From Asterella californica (lineage: Eukaryota > Streptophyta > Marchantiopsida > Marchantiales > Aytoniaceae), in NCBI GenBank assembly GCA_036924285.1, contig JAYKYS010000011.1, forward strand, positions 1,240,001 to 1,304,000: a DNA stretch of 64,000 bases. The letters are read 5' to 3'. Shown here piece after piece: positions 1 to 11,819 of the stretch; within the stretch, counting starts at the first letter, position 1; each line of letters begins with the position of its first letter. Below the pieces are notes generated by a model, which worked only from the letters and a program-made list of their open reading frames with translations, searched no databases and had not been told where the DNA came from. The position numbers were made by a program, and so were the translations under genes.

Positions 1-1069
1 ACATTTGCTCGAGAACGACCTACATCCTTCTCGAGTCTGAAAATTTCGCTCTCCAAATTGTATGTATCGTTTGACACCGAGACAAAGTTGTCGGGGAATA
101 TCGAGGATGCACCGACCTGCGAATGAACAAGCAATGTGCTTACTCCCAGATACGGATTTTGAGTAGTGTCCACTTTCGGGCACTATTGTGTTTCCCCAAG
201 TTTTCAGGAAGCAAAGCAACGTGAAATCTAATTTCAATCTACATATTCTAGTTCTCGATTTCCAGTACCATGTGACCACCGCATACGAGGTCCAAATGCC
301 ATGGCCATTTTCGCCAATTGAAAACAAATGTCTGTCTCAAGGCACCTATGCATACATCAGGCCCTCCAAAGGTCAAGCGGATGTTGGCGTCATAGTGGAA
401 CTGTACTAACACATTCGTCACATCACAAAGATCGCCTAAGCCACTTCCGTTCAGATGTAAGGAAAGAAGGAACAACTGCCACTCCCTCACAATGACCGTT
501 TAGAAAGGATCTCCTTCAAACACCAAATGATTTCCGCTTAGCTTCCATTTTCCCCAGATATATCAGACCAGATGCCATCCGCAACGAGCAACATAGTGTG
601 GCCTGGCAATGCGAGAAACACATATAGAAGCTACGCTCCAGTAATGCAACTCCGAACCCTTGCAATCCCTCTCCTGAGACTTCCCCACACGACGGAAGAC
701 AAGCGAACAAGGTACGAGCTAAATACGAATCTAAAGCTACATGCACCGATCCAACTGAGAGATCAGTCGACTCTCGCTTCCTGTACAAAAGAGACACTGT
801 TGCAGCGCGAACAATCTCAAAATTACCTCAACACTATAGCGCTTGCCACTTCCTCTGCAGGCGCGAAGACCACGGTGTCGCAAACCATCGAGTCCCGCAG
901 ATGCCTGCAAAGCTTTGACAGAGGTGGTAGACAGCTGACTACGGTGAACAAGTCCATCCGAAGCCGATGACGACGATGAGGAGGAAGAAGAACTGCAAGT
1001 TTGCTGGCGAATCCAAATGGAAGAGGCACCATAAGTTCCTGCACTACTGAGCTGCACTACTGCCGCCAT
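1..1069 (-). CDS. partial gene, possible plastid-targeted protein (exons uncertain)
   Basis: I do not recognise this gene. The most convincing piece is a first exon at 1069-827: it starts Met-Ala, is rich in Ser/Arg/Thr with a run of ten serines and almost no acidic residues, which is how plastid transit peptides look. It ends in phase 0 at a consensus donor (GAG|GTAATT). A candidate next exon starts at 400 after a TTAGTACAG acceptor, also in phase 0, and encodes a Phe/Trp/Gly-rich stretch. A third open stretch starts at 116 after CATTCGCAG and runs off the left edge; it is acidic and could be coiled coil. An alternative exon beginning at 780 does not match the phase of exon 1. The exon chain is inference; only the transit-like N-terminus is reasonably supported. 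Confidence 0.3.
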
Positions 1070-4000
1070 TCCAGCAGCCCTTCATACAAACTTCACAAAA
1101 CAATAGTGCTCTGTTCTCCCTTTGCCCCGCCTCCCGTCCCCTGAGCTACCGAATTCTAGCTACCAATTCGTCCTTCTAATCCTCTTTCTCCTCTTCGTCT
1201 ACCACTTACGATCGATAGTTCATAAGCCTGTCTGACGGGGCTCTGACCTCAGAACCCAAATTCCTCTGGTCTCCAGCGTGCATGCGATATAAATAGCTTT
1301 ACGTTTCTGGCCGTACGGCTGTGGATCGGATCTGGATCCCTCCCCACTGAGTCCCCAGCCTCTGCTTCTCCTCTGCGGCTCGCTCTGCCCTTTGGCCCTT
1401 CCCCTCTGATTCCTCCAGGCTCCAGGCTCCCTTCCTTCAATCTGGGCCCCTCTCTCCGCGGCCCCGCTCTAGCGCTGTTTCGCTGTCCCTGGCCACACGT
1501 TCCGGTCATAAGCCCTCCATGACCTCCGCTTCCCGGTAACTCCACTCCTTTACTCCACCATAATTACTGTGCCCATTAGATTCCTCGTCTTTTTGAGCCA
1601 ATTCTCCTTACGCTTGAATTTCTGCATCATCGTCAAGATGCTTACGGAAGGCTCCGATCTTCCAAAATTTGGAGTAAGCTACAGTTAGTAGACCATACTT
1701 ATGTAGTTCTGCACGGAGTTTCCGGGAAATATTTCCAATAAATAGAGTTGCGGTCACTCATATTGAAGATTCCCTTACGGAGAGGGGGATGGTCAGCAGG
1801 ACTGCGTCACCGGCGCGAATCCTGTTAAAAGAGAAGTATGCGGCAACAGCAATCATAGTACACTATACCGCTAACAAGTCGATAGCACCATATTTTGTGG
1901 ACCCCAAGTCATCTGGAACTTCTCCTTTCCTGTGGTTTGCGGGTGTGTTCATCGTAACGATGTAGTAGCGAAGGTCTTGGACACTCCGACATTCCTCCTT
2001 CCTTTCAGGACTTCTTCCCGTATTTCACGTTTGTTTGTGAGAGCGCCATGAATGGGCTATCATCACCCTACTCCTGTCCCCACCAGGTGAGAAAAGTTGT
2101 GTGGCCCCCATCATTACGTTCCGTAGTGCACCGATTTTCGTCTCGATCTAATCGATTGGTAGGCCACCGTAGTGCCGCACTGCCGCCAGTCCTGACGGCT
2201 CTTCTCCTTCTTTATCGACAATTTTCTTGTTGGAATCTGATATTTAGTCCACCATCCGTGCATCGACTGCTCAGACTAGTAGTCAAGCCGAGGGACTTCA
2301 GGCAAGGCCTGCGAAATCATCAAGTACATTCGACGGGCAGGAAGTGAACTGTGAATAGGTCTTCCCGTGTCATGTGGTGGAAGTAAGGACGATGAAGCGA
2401 AATCGACCCTCGTGGACCATACAAAAGCGATCCCCACAATCCTGTCAACTCATCTTCTTTCTGCGCCCTACATATTTTGGGGTGATATTCTTCTGATGGG
2501 GTCTTCCCATCCGTTTGCTATTCATTGGGTCGCGTTTCTCCTCTCTGCGCCCTACATATTTTGGTTACTTCCCGGTTTGTTGTTCTACCGTTCGCAGTAG
2601 AACCATGGCTCAGAACCCTGTTCTAGGGCAGAAAAGTAAATAGTGAGCTGCTACGAGCTGGCCATCCGCTTCCCGATGCAGATCTGCATAGGGTGCTACT
2701 CATCGGACACTTGCATTTCAGTGAATGGCAGAGGAACGGGCACCACACGGTCGGCACATGTGGCGATATAGGCGGTCTCAGATCAACTTCACGCGGTGGT
2801 CAGAGGTCTAGAGATCAACCCCCAGGAACCTTCGTGGTCGACCGATAAGGACATCCATGCCCGACATTCGTCAACCTCAACCAGGAGGAATATTTCTGTT
2901 CATACGTGTCCATAGTCCACGCTGTATGTCAGACCTGCCATTGACTTCGAAGTTGAAAGTGATGATTCCTGATTCCGTCACAAATCTCAAGCGCTTTGCT
3001 TTGAGCATAAGGTTCTTCGTCTGGGCTAGAGTATGTCTCCCTTAATGATTTAAGGATGCATTGTCGAATTTGACGCATACACTCCCAGTACTGCGACAAC
3101 ACTTGAGTGAGGTGTGTAAGTGGGGAACCATCCACTCATCGCGATAGATAAGAACGGGGGCTGAGAAAATAGTCCGTGCCTTGGAAATACCCAGTCTCCG
3201 TCTTACTGCAGCATCTGCTACCCTGACCCACAGTACCGGACGCCCACTTACCACCTTCCACTATCGCGTGACAAAAGTGAACTGCCGTGGTTGCAATACA
3301 TGTATGCGATGGATCGAATCCATAGTGCCCACCCCAATCCGTACGACTGGTTACACATGGATTACATTGACGAGGAGAGCAAAGATCAGTCCGTGGCGTG
3401 GTTAAGATAGCATGAATAGGGAAGATGGGGAAGGACCTCACGTCAAGACGATTTATGTTTAACGGCGGACACAGCAAAGTCGAAATGCTTCTCCGAGTTT
3501 GCCTCAACACCACTTTTACATCGAGACAGAACATACTCGCCGTTAGTCATCCACTGACAATAAATATGGACATCAAACCACAGGAGCTGACGAATCAAAG
3601 ACAGCTCTTATGCAGAGGACCAGAGGAGAGCAGGATGTTTCACGACACTTCATGGAAGCTTCATAAGCTACGTCATTCTCTCTTCAATGTATATATCACA
3701 ATGGAGGCAGCATTGAATTCTGAGGTCCGTTGAAGGACCAAACTGAATGTGCACCCGGAGTTGTATAAAAGCCTCCGATGTGTGGTCTTTCTGCATTTGG
3801 AATAGTAGACCATGCTGAGCTGCCCAGACCTAAACCACCCACTGCTGACCAGTTGTCTCTAGTGCTATCCTGCACGGGCCTGCAAACAGAACTCCAGTTA
3901 GCCACATCCAACCATTTGATAATCTCAAGGATCTTCATCGAACACTTCGTAGTAGGCGATACAGGCGAGGAAAGATGCAACGAAATACATATGCTCTACA

Positions 4001-4245
4001 CAATTCAACCAAAGATGGAAGGCAAAGTTGACCACCTTCGAAATGCTTCAGTTAAACAGCATACGTAGAGTGATTCTAACAAGTGGATAGTTACTTTCTG
4101 GAAAGGTCGTGCACTTCACAGCCAATGAACTGTTTTAACCTTGAACAAAGCAAACACGTGAATCTTTTCCACGACCTAAATACAAAGGGGGTGCACTTGA
4201 ACTGCATTCTGCATATGCAATCATTGCCACTAGGTGCAACTGAAC
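1070..4245. other. gene-poor stretch, no supported gene
   Basis: About 3.2 kb. Short open frames are present but none has recognisable protein features. A C-rich, pyrimidine-rich segment lies near 1330-1500. A 21-bp direct repeat (ctctgcgccctacatattttgg-like) occurs near 2460 and 2545. A possible integrase remnant at 3283-3410 is listed separately. Confidence 0.5.
3283..3410 (+). pseudogene. possible remnant of a retroelement integrase
   Basis: A short frame reads a Cys-x2-Cys pair followed about 20 residues later by a WLHMDYID-type motif. This resembles the end of an integrase zinc finger leading into the first catalytic Asp of the core domain. It ends at a stop codon, and the surrounding sequence (about 2650-3550) is not continuously open. 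No LTRs were found for it. The call rests on a motif only; it may be chance. Confidence 0.25.
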
Positions 4246-5814
4246 TCACCCTCTAGCAAGACGTGCCATATTTTCTCGATATTCAATGATTTGACCCCGC
4301 AGAATATGATTGGGACGCAAAGTTTTATCTACAGCACTTCCATAACCACCAGGAGGTGGTGGCAAAACTTCTCCAGTGATAGGGCTTGTATCATGTGTCC
4401 TGCAACGGGTCACAACACACAAGTAGAGTTTATCCTAAGTCCCAGGTAAATCAGTTCGGTTACAAGTCCAAAACGGTGCGTCTCAAAACTTGCAGATGCA
4501 TACATGAGCACCCAACTCAAACGTGAACTTCACGAGTCCATCACTGATGTGATAATTAAAGAGAAACCGGGAATGGTCAAAGCACTGTAAATGGATGTCA
4601 GAGGAAAATTATGCTCAAACTGGGAGAAAATGGAGAATATAAGTAGCCACATATCAACGAAGCATGCAACAGGAAAAACTTCATTACAGAAAATGAGATA
4701 TGACAAGGACGAGGACCACACGAGGCCCGCACAAAGAGTAGACAGCCAATCCAAAGTAGCACACTTGTGATGAATAAGGAATAGGAACATACTGGAGCCA
4801 CCTTTCAATGGCTGCACGCTCGTACGAATGGCCATCCGCAGTTATAACGGGATCCAGCATGACCTCCTGCGTAATGCAGTCAACAAACTCTGGTGGTACT
4901 CGCTGATGCGAGTCTGAATCAGCCCATATTCGCATCGTAGACTCGAAGGCAGAACTCGACCACAGACTATGGCTATTGCCAACGGGTAATGGGGTCAAAA
5001 ATTCACCACTGCTGCAACCTACACCCACATGCGGCTGTGGAGAGAAAAGCGAGGCTGGCAACTGGTTTTCAGGTTCTACGGAATGGGCGTGTGTCCTCAG
5101 TGAGTCCTTCTGCGAGTTCAAGAAACTACTGCCCAAGTAGTTCCAAGGCAGGGGTTCAGCTAAGCTGGGCAGTTGTCGTTGGTCCAACTGTGGGGTGTCC
5201 CACATCTGCCACTTGTCCCCTGCAGACTGTACTTCACTAGGATCATCTAAGGACAACGGTGATTGCCCCCAAGGTTCCAGAATTTGTGGCAGTTGGTCCT
5301 GCGGCACATGAGTCTGGCTCTGGCTAGTTATGGGAACTGGCACCTGAATTGGAGCAGGCATATGCAGAGGGCCAGATACAGGCGTGTGTACAGGTAATTG
5401 TTGTGATGGCGTGCCTATTGGAGTAGGAGCCACGACCGGAGGCGACACAGGTGATTTCGGTGGGAGAGTACTGTGACCAAGAGTGAAAACAGAACCGGTA
5501 ACACCGCTTTTGACTGAAGATGGAAAAATTGGTACAGTGGAAGGAGCAGATGAATGTACAGGTGGACCGACTGGAGCGACCACACTTGAAAGCTGCGTAA
5601 TAATAGATCCTTGCAGGCCATGGCCAAAAATCAGAGTAGTATGAGAATCCGACGGGGCACTCAGTGTATCTACAGAGGAATTTGTATGCTCCATCGGCTG
5701 CTTGGGCTCCTGGTAAGTTTCAGGATTCGAAGGAGGTGGAGATATAACGTTGTTATTCGAAAAGAGGCGTTGCCATGATTGAGAAGTAACCGGAGCCTGT
5801 TGTTTCGCCTCTCC
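4246..5814 (-). CDS. U-box domain protein, probable E3 ubiquitin ligase (5' end unresolved)
   Basis: The U-box is a RING-like fold without zinc that binds E2 enzymes and promotes ubiquitin transfer. Here it is split by an intron. Exon 5814-4793 ends with the first half of the domain (VPPEFVDCITQEVMLDPVI, then DGHSYERAAIERWL). The intron 4792-4400 has a GTATGT donor and a TTGCAG acceptor. Exon 4399-4246 restores the frame (phase 2) and gives the second half: DTSPITGEVL, then a Pro/Gly insert and TLRPNHILRGQI, ending at TGA. Upstream of the U-box lie about 280 residues rich in Pro, Ser, Val and Gln with no recognised fold. The acceptor CCACAG just before 5814 suggests further 5' exons; the open frame continues to 6120 but looks intronic. 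A donor-like GGGTGAGT overlaps the stop codon, so a further 3' exon is possible. The partner and substrate are unknown. Confidence 0.75.
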
Positions 5815-7399
5815 CTGTGGCAAAGGCACCAACCGAATTAGCGAAGGCAATAAGGAAACATGAAACGACATAAGAGTACACCAAGTGGAAAACCTTCTAA
5901 ACACCATATTTCTGAGAGCTGGAGACTGCAAGACTGCGACAACGGATTGACTTGGCTCTTGCAGATATTTATAAAACTTCAGTACAGACCTGGAACTGTT
6001 AAATGACGTTAGTATAACATGTTGCCACTTTACTACGCAAGAGACAGCAGTGGGTGCGAGAGTCAATTGTTCAATCCAACTACTGCGCCACAAATCTCCG
6101 AGAGAACACTGATGAAACACTACTCAAACAGCAACCCACTAACCTACCTGGAGTAAGCACTTACGCAACAAGTTTCCCTCTCAGAGAAGTCGGGAGGCGA
6201 CCTAAGAATAAGCTCGTGCCACCAGAAAGAACAGAAAACTGGGAGAACCGGAAGGTGACACCCTTCAGTGACGTACGGCGGCCAGAACCAATATGCCAAG
6301 AAAGGTGCCAAGAAACACAATAAGCAATTCATCACGCGTCATAGGATGCTTAGGGGAGGACTTGGTCGCGCATACGGCAAATTAATACTTCAACCGGTCT
6401 CTCCGGCGAATATTTTCTCACTACTGGACCACGCTGTATGGGCTCAAGATCCGATTCAGGTCTACGCTTTAGTACAGTGACATTTCTCATCTGGCGAGGT
6501 TTACGAGTTCTAACAGGTCAAGATCAAGACAAGTCAGGAGAACGCTGCTCAAGAGAGAAGGAGACGCATATTTGTTCATCACGGATTTCGTCGAACCAGG
6601 ACTGAAGACGAATCGTAACTCGATGTAAAGCGTGCCCTTGTACGCTACATAAACAATGTACATATGCTTCGTCAAACGTAAAGGGTGTAGCTCGTCAACC
6701 GTGAAAAGGGACAGATGATAGAGTTCTTTTCTCGGGAGGGCCACATGAATAAGGTGAGTGACTGAAACCTCCAAATACCGACCTATCTATGTTTGGTCTA
6801 TGTGGATAGCAGGTTAATGCACGAACTACCCACATAGGCATAAAGGTATCCCGTGAAAACAAAACCCAAAGAAGTTCGTAGCCAGATGTGGCAAGGAATG
6901 AAGGAATTAATATGCGCTAAACTGCATACTTTTAGCAGAAAAACGTATAACCAGAGGACAGAGTATTAGAAATGTATAGCAAACTACACATTTCTCAAAA
7001 GCAGGACCCTGTACTGAGGATCAAGATAGATGACCTGGACTAGATGGAGTGCAAACTGTTCTATGTACATGATAAACTGATGTATTTAGAAAAACGGAGG
7101 TCTAGAACTGAGCTAGCACGCCGTTAGAATGGAACGTGAGGAATGAATGTATGACTACAACGAGTGAAGTAAGAGGTTTAATGTCTAACATCCATTACGT
7201 GGTATTTCGGGTTACTACGTATCGAGATAGAACAAGTGAGTTGAGAAGGTGCAGTGAAAGACCTTTAAACAAAACAGAAACAGAGAGGAAGAGGCGCGTT
7301 AGTTATGACATTAAACTGGCAGTACACAAGAAAATCAGCAAGCATAGGTGCACGATACGGAAACCATTCGACCAGTTTTCTGCTCAAGAGTCACTGACA
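5815..7399. other. region upstream of the U-box gene, no supported gene
   Basis: This stretch should hold the promoter, leader and any 5' exons of the minus-strand U-box gene. I could not assign any exon with confidence. No RNA gene or repeat was recognised. Confidence 0.4.
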
Positions 7400-9090
7400 C
7401 AGCTGTAGGTAATGGGTAGGTGTGCACTTAAAACACAAAAATACCACATATACCACAAGCATGATGGTGTCCACTCTTCACTGAAGCACATTTCCAGAAA
7501 AGGTTCCCCTTCCCCGCGCAGAAGAGAGTTATCTTCATACGTCGAGAATGGCAGATATGCCCGCAGAAAGAGAGTTATATTCATACGTCGAGAATGGCAG
7601 ATACGCTCAAGGACCAGTCTCTAGTATAGAGGTAACACGCAATTAGCCCGGCCAAGTACATAGTGAGAAGCAATTAGGGGCCGAATGTGCGCTGACAATG
7701 CCGACTGGAGTTAACGAATTATTTTGTAACCGGAGGGTGTGCCGATGGGAATGTGTAGTGCGAAGCACATTTCCAGAAAATGTACCCCTTGGTATGAAGT
7801 CGAATGCGACGGAGCAGTGACAAGAAAAAAAGTGCAGTATATACTGATGCAGTCTGATCGCTTCTAATGCAAAACCCAATGTGAACCCCAATGCTGAAAT
7901 GAAACAAAGTAGCTCTGAGTAATACAATATTGAGATAAGCGAAGGCTATCAAGGCAAAACGTGGATACAGATAGCCAAAGAATCCAGCGCAGGAGAGATT
8001 TAATTAAAGTGAGTTGAGGAGCACGGACTTACGAGTGAATACAGGGAGAAGACAGACAGAGGTAGTAAACGAAGAACATATTTTTGCAAGTCCATCACTG
8101 ATGCATTTAGGCACTGAGTAGGTGTACACTCAAGAACCCAATTACCACATATACACTCGGAGCATGCAGCAGAACACACATCCGTTGCATGCCCCTCAAC
8201 CTGCTCTCTGACTTCATCAGCACCAGAAAACCACTCTTGTGCTCGCAGAAGAGAGTTATCTTCATACGTCGAGAATGTCAGATATGCTCAAGGACCACTC
8301 TCTAGTATAGGGGTATCACGCAATTAGCCCAGCCAAGTACATAGTGAGAAGCAATTAGGGGCCGAATGTGCGCTAACAATGCAGACTGGAGTTAGCGAAT
8401 TATTTTATAACCGGAGGGTGTGCCTATGGGAATGTGTTGTGCGAAGCACATTCCCAGAAAAGGTTCCCCTTGGTATGAAGTCGAATGTGACAGAGCAATG
8501 ACAAGAAAACAAATGCAAGATGTACTGATGCAGTCTGATCGCTTCTAATGTAAAATTTAATTTAACCCCCATGCGAAATGAAGGCAAACTAGCTTTCTAC
8601 AATACAATCTTGAAATAAGCGAAGGCTATCAAGGCCAAACGTAGATACAGATAGCCAAAGAATCCTGCGCAGGAGAGAGTTATCTTCATACGTCGAGAAT
8701 GGCAGATATGCTCAAGGACCACTCTCTAGTATAGGGGTATCACGCAATTAGTCCAGCCAAGTACACAGCGAGAATCAATTAGGGGCCGAATGTGCGGTAA
8801 CCATGCCGAGCGGAGTTAGCGAATTGATATATAACCGGAGGGTGGCAGGAGAGAGTTAGTTGAAGTGAGTTGAGGAGCACAGATTTATTGAGTGAATACA
8901 GGGAGGATCCAGACAGGTATTAACTGAAGACCGTACTTTTGCCCGTCCATCACTGATGCATTTAGGTACTGAGTAGGTGTACACTCAAGAACCTAATTAC
9001 CACAAGATATACACTCGGAGCATGCAGCAGAACACAATCCCGTTGCATGCACCTCAACCTGCTCTCTGACTCATCAGCACCCAAAAGAGA
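7400..9090. repeat. diverged tandem-repeat array, unit about 0.7-0.85 kb
   Basis: Landmarks recur in the same order. The phrase 'gtaggtgtacactcaagaac' (with variants) occurs near 7412, 8116 and 8972. The phrase 'gagagttatcttcatacgtc' occurs near 7525, again in a short local duplication near 7571, then near 8246 and 8677. The phrase 'caattaggggccgaatgtgcg' occurs near 7670, 8352 and 8775. Copies differ by substitutions and indels, and the last copy lacks an internal block. The open frames inside are short and not conserved between copies, so the array looks non-coding. It lies between the 3' end of the NST1-like gene and the 5' side of the U-box gene. Confidence 0.75.
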
Positions 9091-9446
9091 GGGTTAGGCT
9101 GTAGATGAGTAAGAAAAGTAGTCAATCAGATGAAGACTTAACCGACTCATCAGGGCCTTGTCGGTCCAGGAGTTTCTGTTCAGTTCCGGAACATCTGGGC
9201 AAACTCCCAGTCTTTGTGTAGTGGTAGCTCAGTAAGGCGTCAGTTTGGAAATGTAGGGACCAGAAAGAGGAGTTCGGACTTCGTAAAGAAACTTCAGACT
9301 GAACGGAGATAAGACAGAAGCGGAATAATACGAAAACACCGACTTATCTAGAATGTGAAGTTCAACATATCTCTAATTTTCGTCGGTCCAAAGTCGGCCC
9401 AGTAAGTCTATCGCCATAGTGACCACCGTGCAGCAACCGACAGTTG

Positions 9447-9776
9447 TTAAACACAGGCCCCAGGGGCGGCCCTCTTTAGCGGTGGTAGAGGAGACGCATG
9501 TAGCTTTTGTAGGGCAAGCAACCACATGAAGAGAAAGATCCAAACCCTCAAGCCCGTACAGATTTCAAGCATTCCACAGAACTGTGAAATGCTTGAAAAA
9601 TTTCTTCTGATTCTTTGAAACCCCCTCTCTACATCAGGAAGAACCTTCAAGTCCCGAGCGTGGCCATACACGAAGATGTTATAGCAGCTTCCCAGAGAAG
9701 AAATTAGGTCTTGCACGGTTTGATCAACTTCAGCCCTCACAAAGAGAATTTCGGGAATACGCCTCGGATACAGAAG
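9447..9776 (-). CDS. possible last exon of the NST1-like gene
   Basis: The upstream exon ends at 9860 in phase 0 with a strong donor (ACA|GTAAGT). An acceptor CTTCGACAG at 9785-9777 gives an 83-nt intron and an exon that stays in phase for 109 residues to the stop at 9447. The encoded sequence has no family resemblance I can name. A second strong donor (GGAG|GTAAGC, near 9823) and an in-frame stop just after it are alternatives, so this segment may be 3' UTR. Confidence 0.35.
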   Translation of the reverse strand, partial: LLYPRRIPEILFVRAEVDQTVQDLISSLGSCYNIFVYGHARDLKVLPDVERGFQRIRRNFSSISQFCGMLEICTGLRVWIFLFMWLLALQKLHASPLPPLKRAAPGACV

Positions 9777-9859
9777 CTGTCGAAGGCATGTTACTTGCAC
9801 CAGGAAAAATGTGCTTACCTCCAAGTTATAAGAGAAAGCATGAGGGATAGAGAACTTAC

Positions 9860-11713
9860 TGTTGCTTGCGAAAAGTCAGAGACACCACTCCCGTTCAAGC
9901 CATTCACGGAGGGTTTTCCTCCATTTGGATTTACGACGTCCGTGCCCGCGCTAAAGTTCAAGTTTCCTGTTGCTGGTGCTACGTTACCCTCTGTTGTAGC
10001 CTGACTACTTTTGCCCCACACTTTAGTCCAAGGCATCCGGTTCCAAGCAGAATACGAGTTCTCGGTCAGTTTCCCATTTGGAGCTCCTGAGGCACCATTT
10101 CCAGCGAGTAAATTTGAATTGGAAAGAGAGGCGGCTTTGGCAGCCTTACTTCCTGGATTTAAACCCCCTGTCAAGCCCTTGCCCCAGAATGATGTGTTAT
10201 TCTGGTGAGCCACTCCACTCTTAAGAGGTGCTACACCTGCTCCCTTCACTGGACCTAAGTACCGCGTACTTCCAGATTTCCCACAAACTCCAGATCCAGG
10301 TTTTACCGGAACATCATTTCCTTTGCACCCTAAATCTACACCTACACCTCGTGAACTTTTTGCCGCTTTCTTCACCTCCCCGTTTGGCACAGAAGCAGAC
10401 TTCTTCTCCACCTCTGCACGCTTCTCAACGTCACACTTCTTCTCTGGGTGATCCTTCTCTTTTTTCCTCTTCGAATCTTCTGAATCGGTGTCTCTAGACC
10501 TTTCCTTGGTCGATTCCTTATCCTTTTCCTTTACCTTTTCCTGCCGCCGCCTCTCCGCATCTCGTTCTCTCCTCTGTTCTCGCTCTCGTTCAGCAGCAGC
10601 CTCTCTTTCACTCTCCTTCTCCGCTTCAAGCATTTCATCACGTTGTCTTCTTCTCTCCTCGACAAGGCGTGCTACTTCTTCGCGTTGTCTCCTTTCCTCT
10701 GCTTCAAGTTGCTCCCTCTCAAGCCGTGCCTGTCGCTTCTCCTCCGCCTTCCTTCGTGCTTTGTCAACCCTGCTTCCTTGAGACACTCCAGTATCGTCCC
10801 CTTTCTTCTGCCCACCTCTTCTACATCCATTCCCACTTTCATCTTCTCCGGGTCTCTCTCCCCTCCATAGCTTCCTCCAAACCCATCTTAGACAAAAAAA
10901 GACGAACGAAAAACCCTTGTAAAGGGCGAAGAAAAGGCCTCCCTGATGAGCCTCACCTGCGACACAGCTCTCCCCTGCAAAAATACCCCCACCATAACCA
11001 TTACCTGTCCAGGTTCCTGTCCCGACACTTACTCCACCACCAGGAGCACTTCCTCCTCCCCAATATGCTGCACCTGTCCAACTCCTCCCCGGCCAGTTTG
11101 TTGCACCCCAAGAACCGTTCCCATTTCCCCATCCAACACCAGCTGGTGTTCCAACCCAGGTCTTGTTCCCTGTCCAGCCTCTGCCGCCTGACACCCAGCC
11201 TCCTCTTTCAGGCCAACCCCTGCCACCCCAGCCTCGTGCGTTTCTTGACCCAAACAACCCTCCTGATACTGATCCAGCACCGTTTGTCTGCTGAATGCCT
11301 CCCAGGGGCCCGCCTGGGGCCATTCCCCCCGTAATTCCCACCCCTGCTGGGGCTCCTGGAACATCGAGGACTGGTCTCTTCGAAACATGCCCACAAAATG
11401 TACACATAAATCGCCCACCACCCGGTGTCTGGTCCCTGTATGCTGAGAGACAATTGCGGCACCGCCGAGTTGCCTCTTTCCGCCACTTAGCAGCCTCCTG
11501 GGCTTCGATTCTTCTCCTTTCTCGCAATAGAGCACTACGTTTTGCGCGCCACATTGATAAACGCGGCATCGCCAGCTCGTACCATCCCAAACTAAATAAT
11601 AAAACACCTACACAGGCTAATCTTGGCGAAGTCACCTCAAAACGAAATCCAGGAGGCAACAACTGGGAGAGCGCCCATAAAATAATGAGGGGGATGATGA
11701 GCCAAGGCAGCAT
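9860..11713 (-). CDS. NST1-like protein with N-terminal membrane segments and Cys4 zinc motif
   Basis: I chose the Met at 11713 because a hydrophobic segment starts right there; an upstream in-frame Met at 11761 adds 16 residues. Order: membrane segment at about residues 2-20, a second hydrophobic segment at about 31-48, then a basic helix. A Cys-x2-Cys pair follows at 85/88 and another at 104/107, next to GGGRFMCTFCGHVSKRPVLD, which reads as a treble-clef-like zinc site facing the cytosol. Then comes a Gly/Trp/Asn-rich low-complexity region (about 120-280), a hydrophobic FVFFCLRWVW patch, a highly charged Glu/Arg/Lys coiled coil (about 320-430), and a Ser/Gly/Asn-rich tail. This architecture matches plant proteins annotated as stress response NST1-like, which I recall from general knowledge. 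The biochemical role is unknown; endomembrane location is an inference. Its 3' end is uncertain. Confidence 0.7.
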
Positions 11714-11819
11714 CGTCACAATGCGCCGAGACCACCTTGAAGCAACACAGAGAATGCACATTCTGCACTCTCACACCCCTATTTCGGCCACTCTGTATTT
11801 CACAACCTACTAAATCTTC

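Noticed and set aside
1249..1545. 98-codon minus-strand Gly/Arg-rich frame
   Set aside because: Low complexity, no start context or splice support, and composition explained by a local C-rich tract.
7400..9090. CRISPR-like array
   Set aside because: Units are long, diverged and without short regular spacers; this is a eukaryotic genome.
10488..11334. Several long plus-strand frames rich in Ser, Pro and Leu
   Set aside because: They are antisense shadows of the Arg/Glu- and Gly-rich NST1-like gene.
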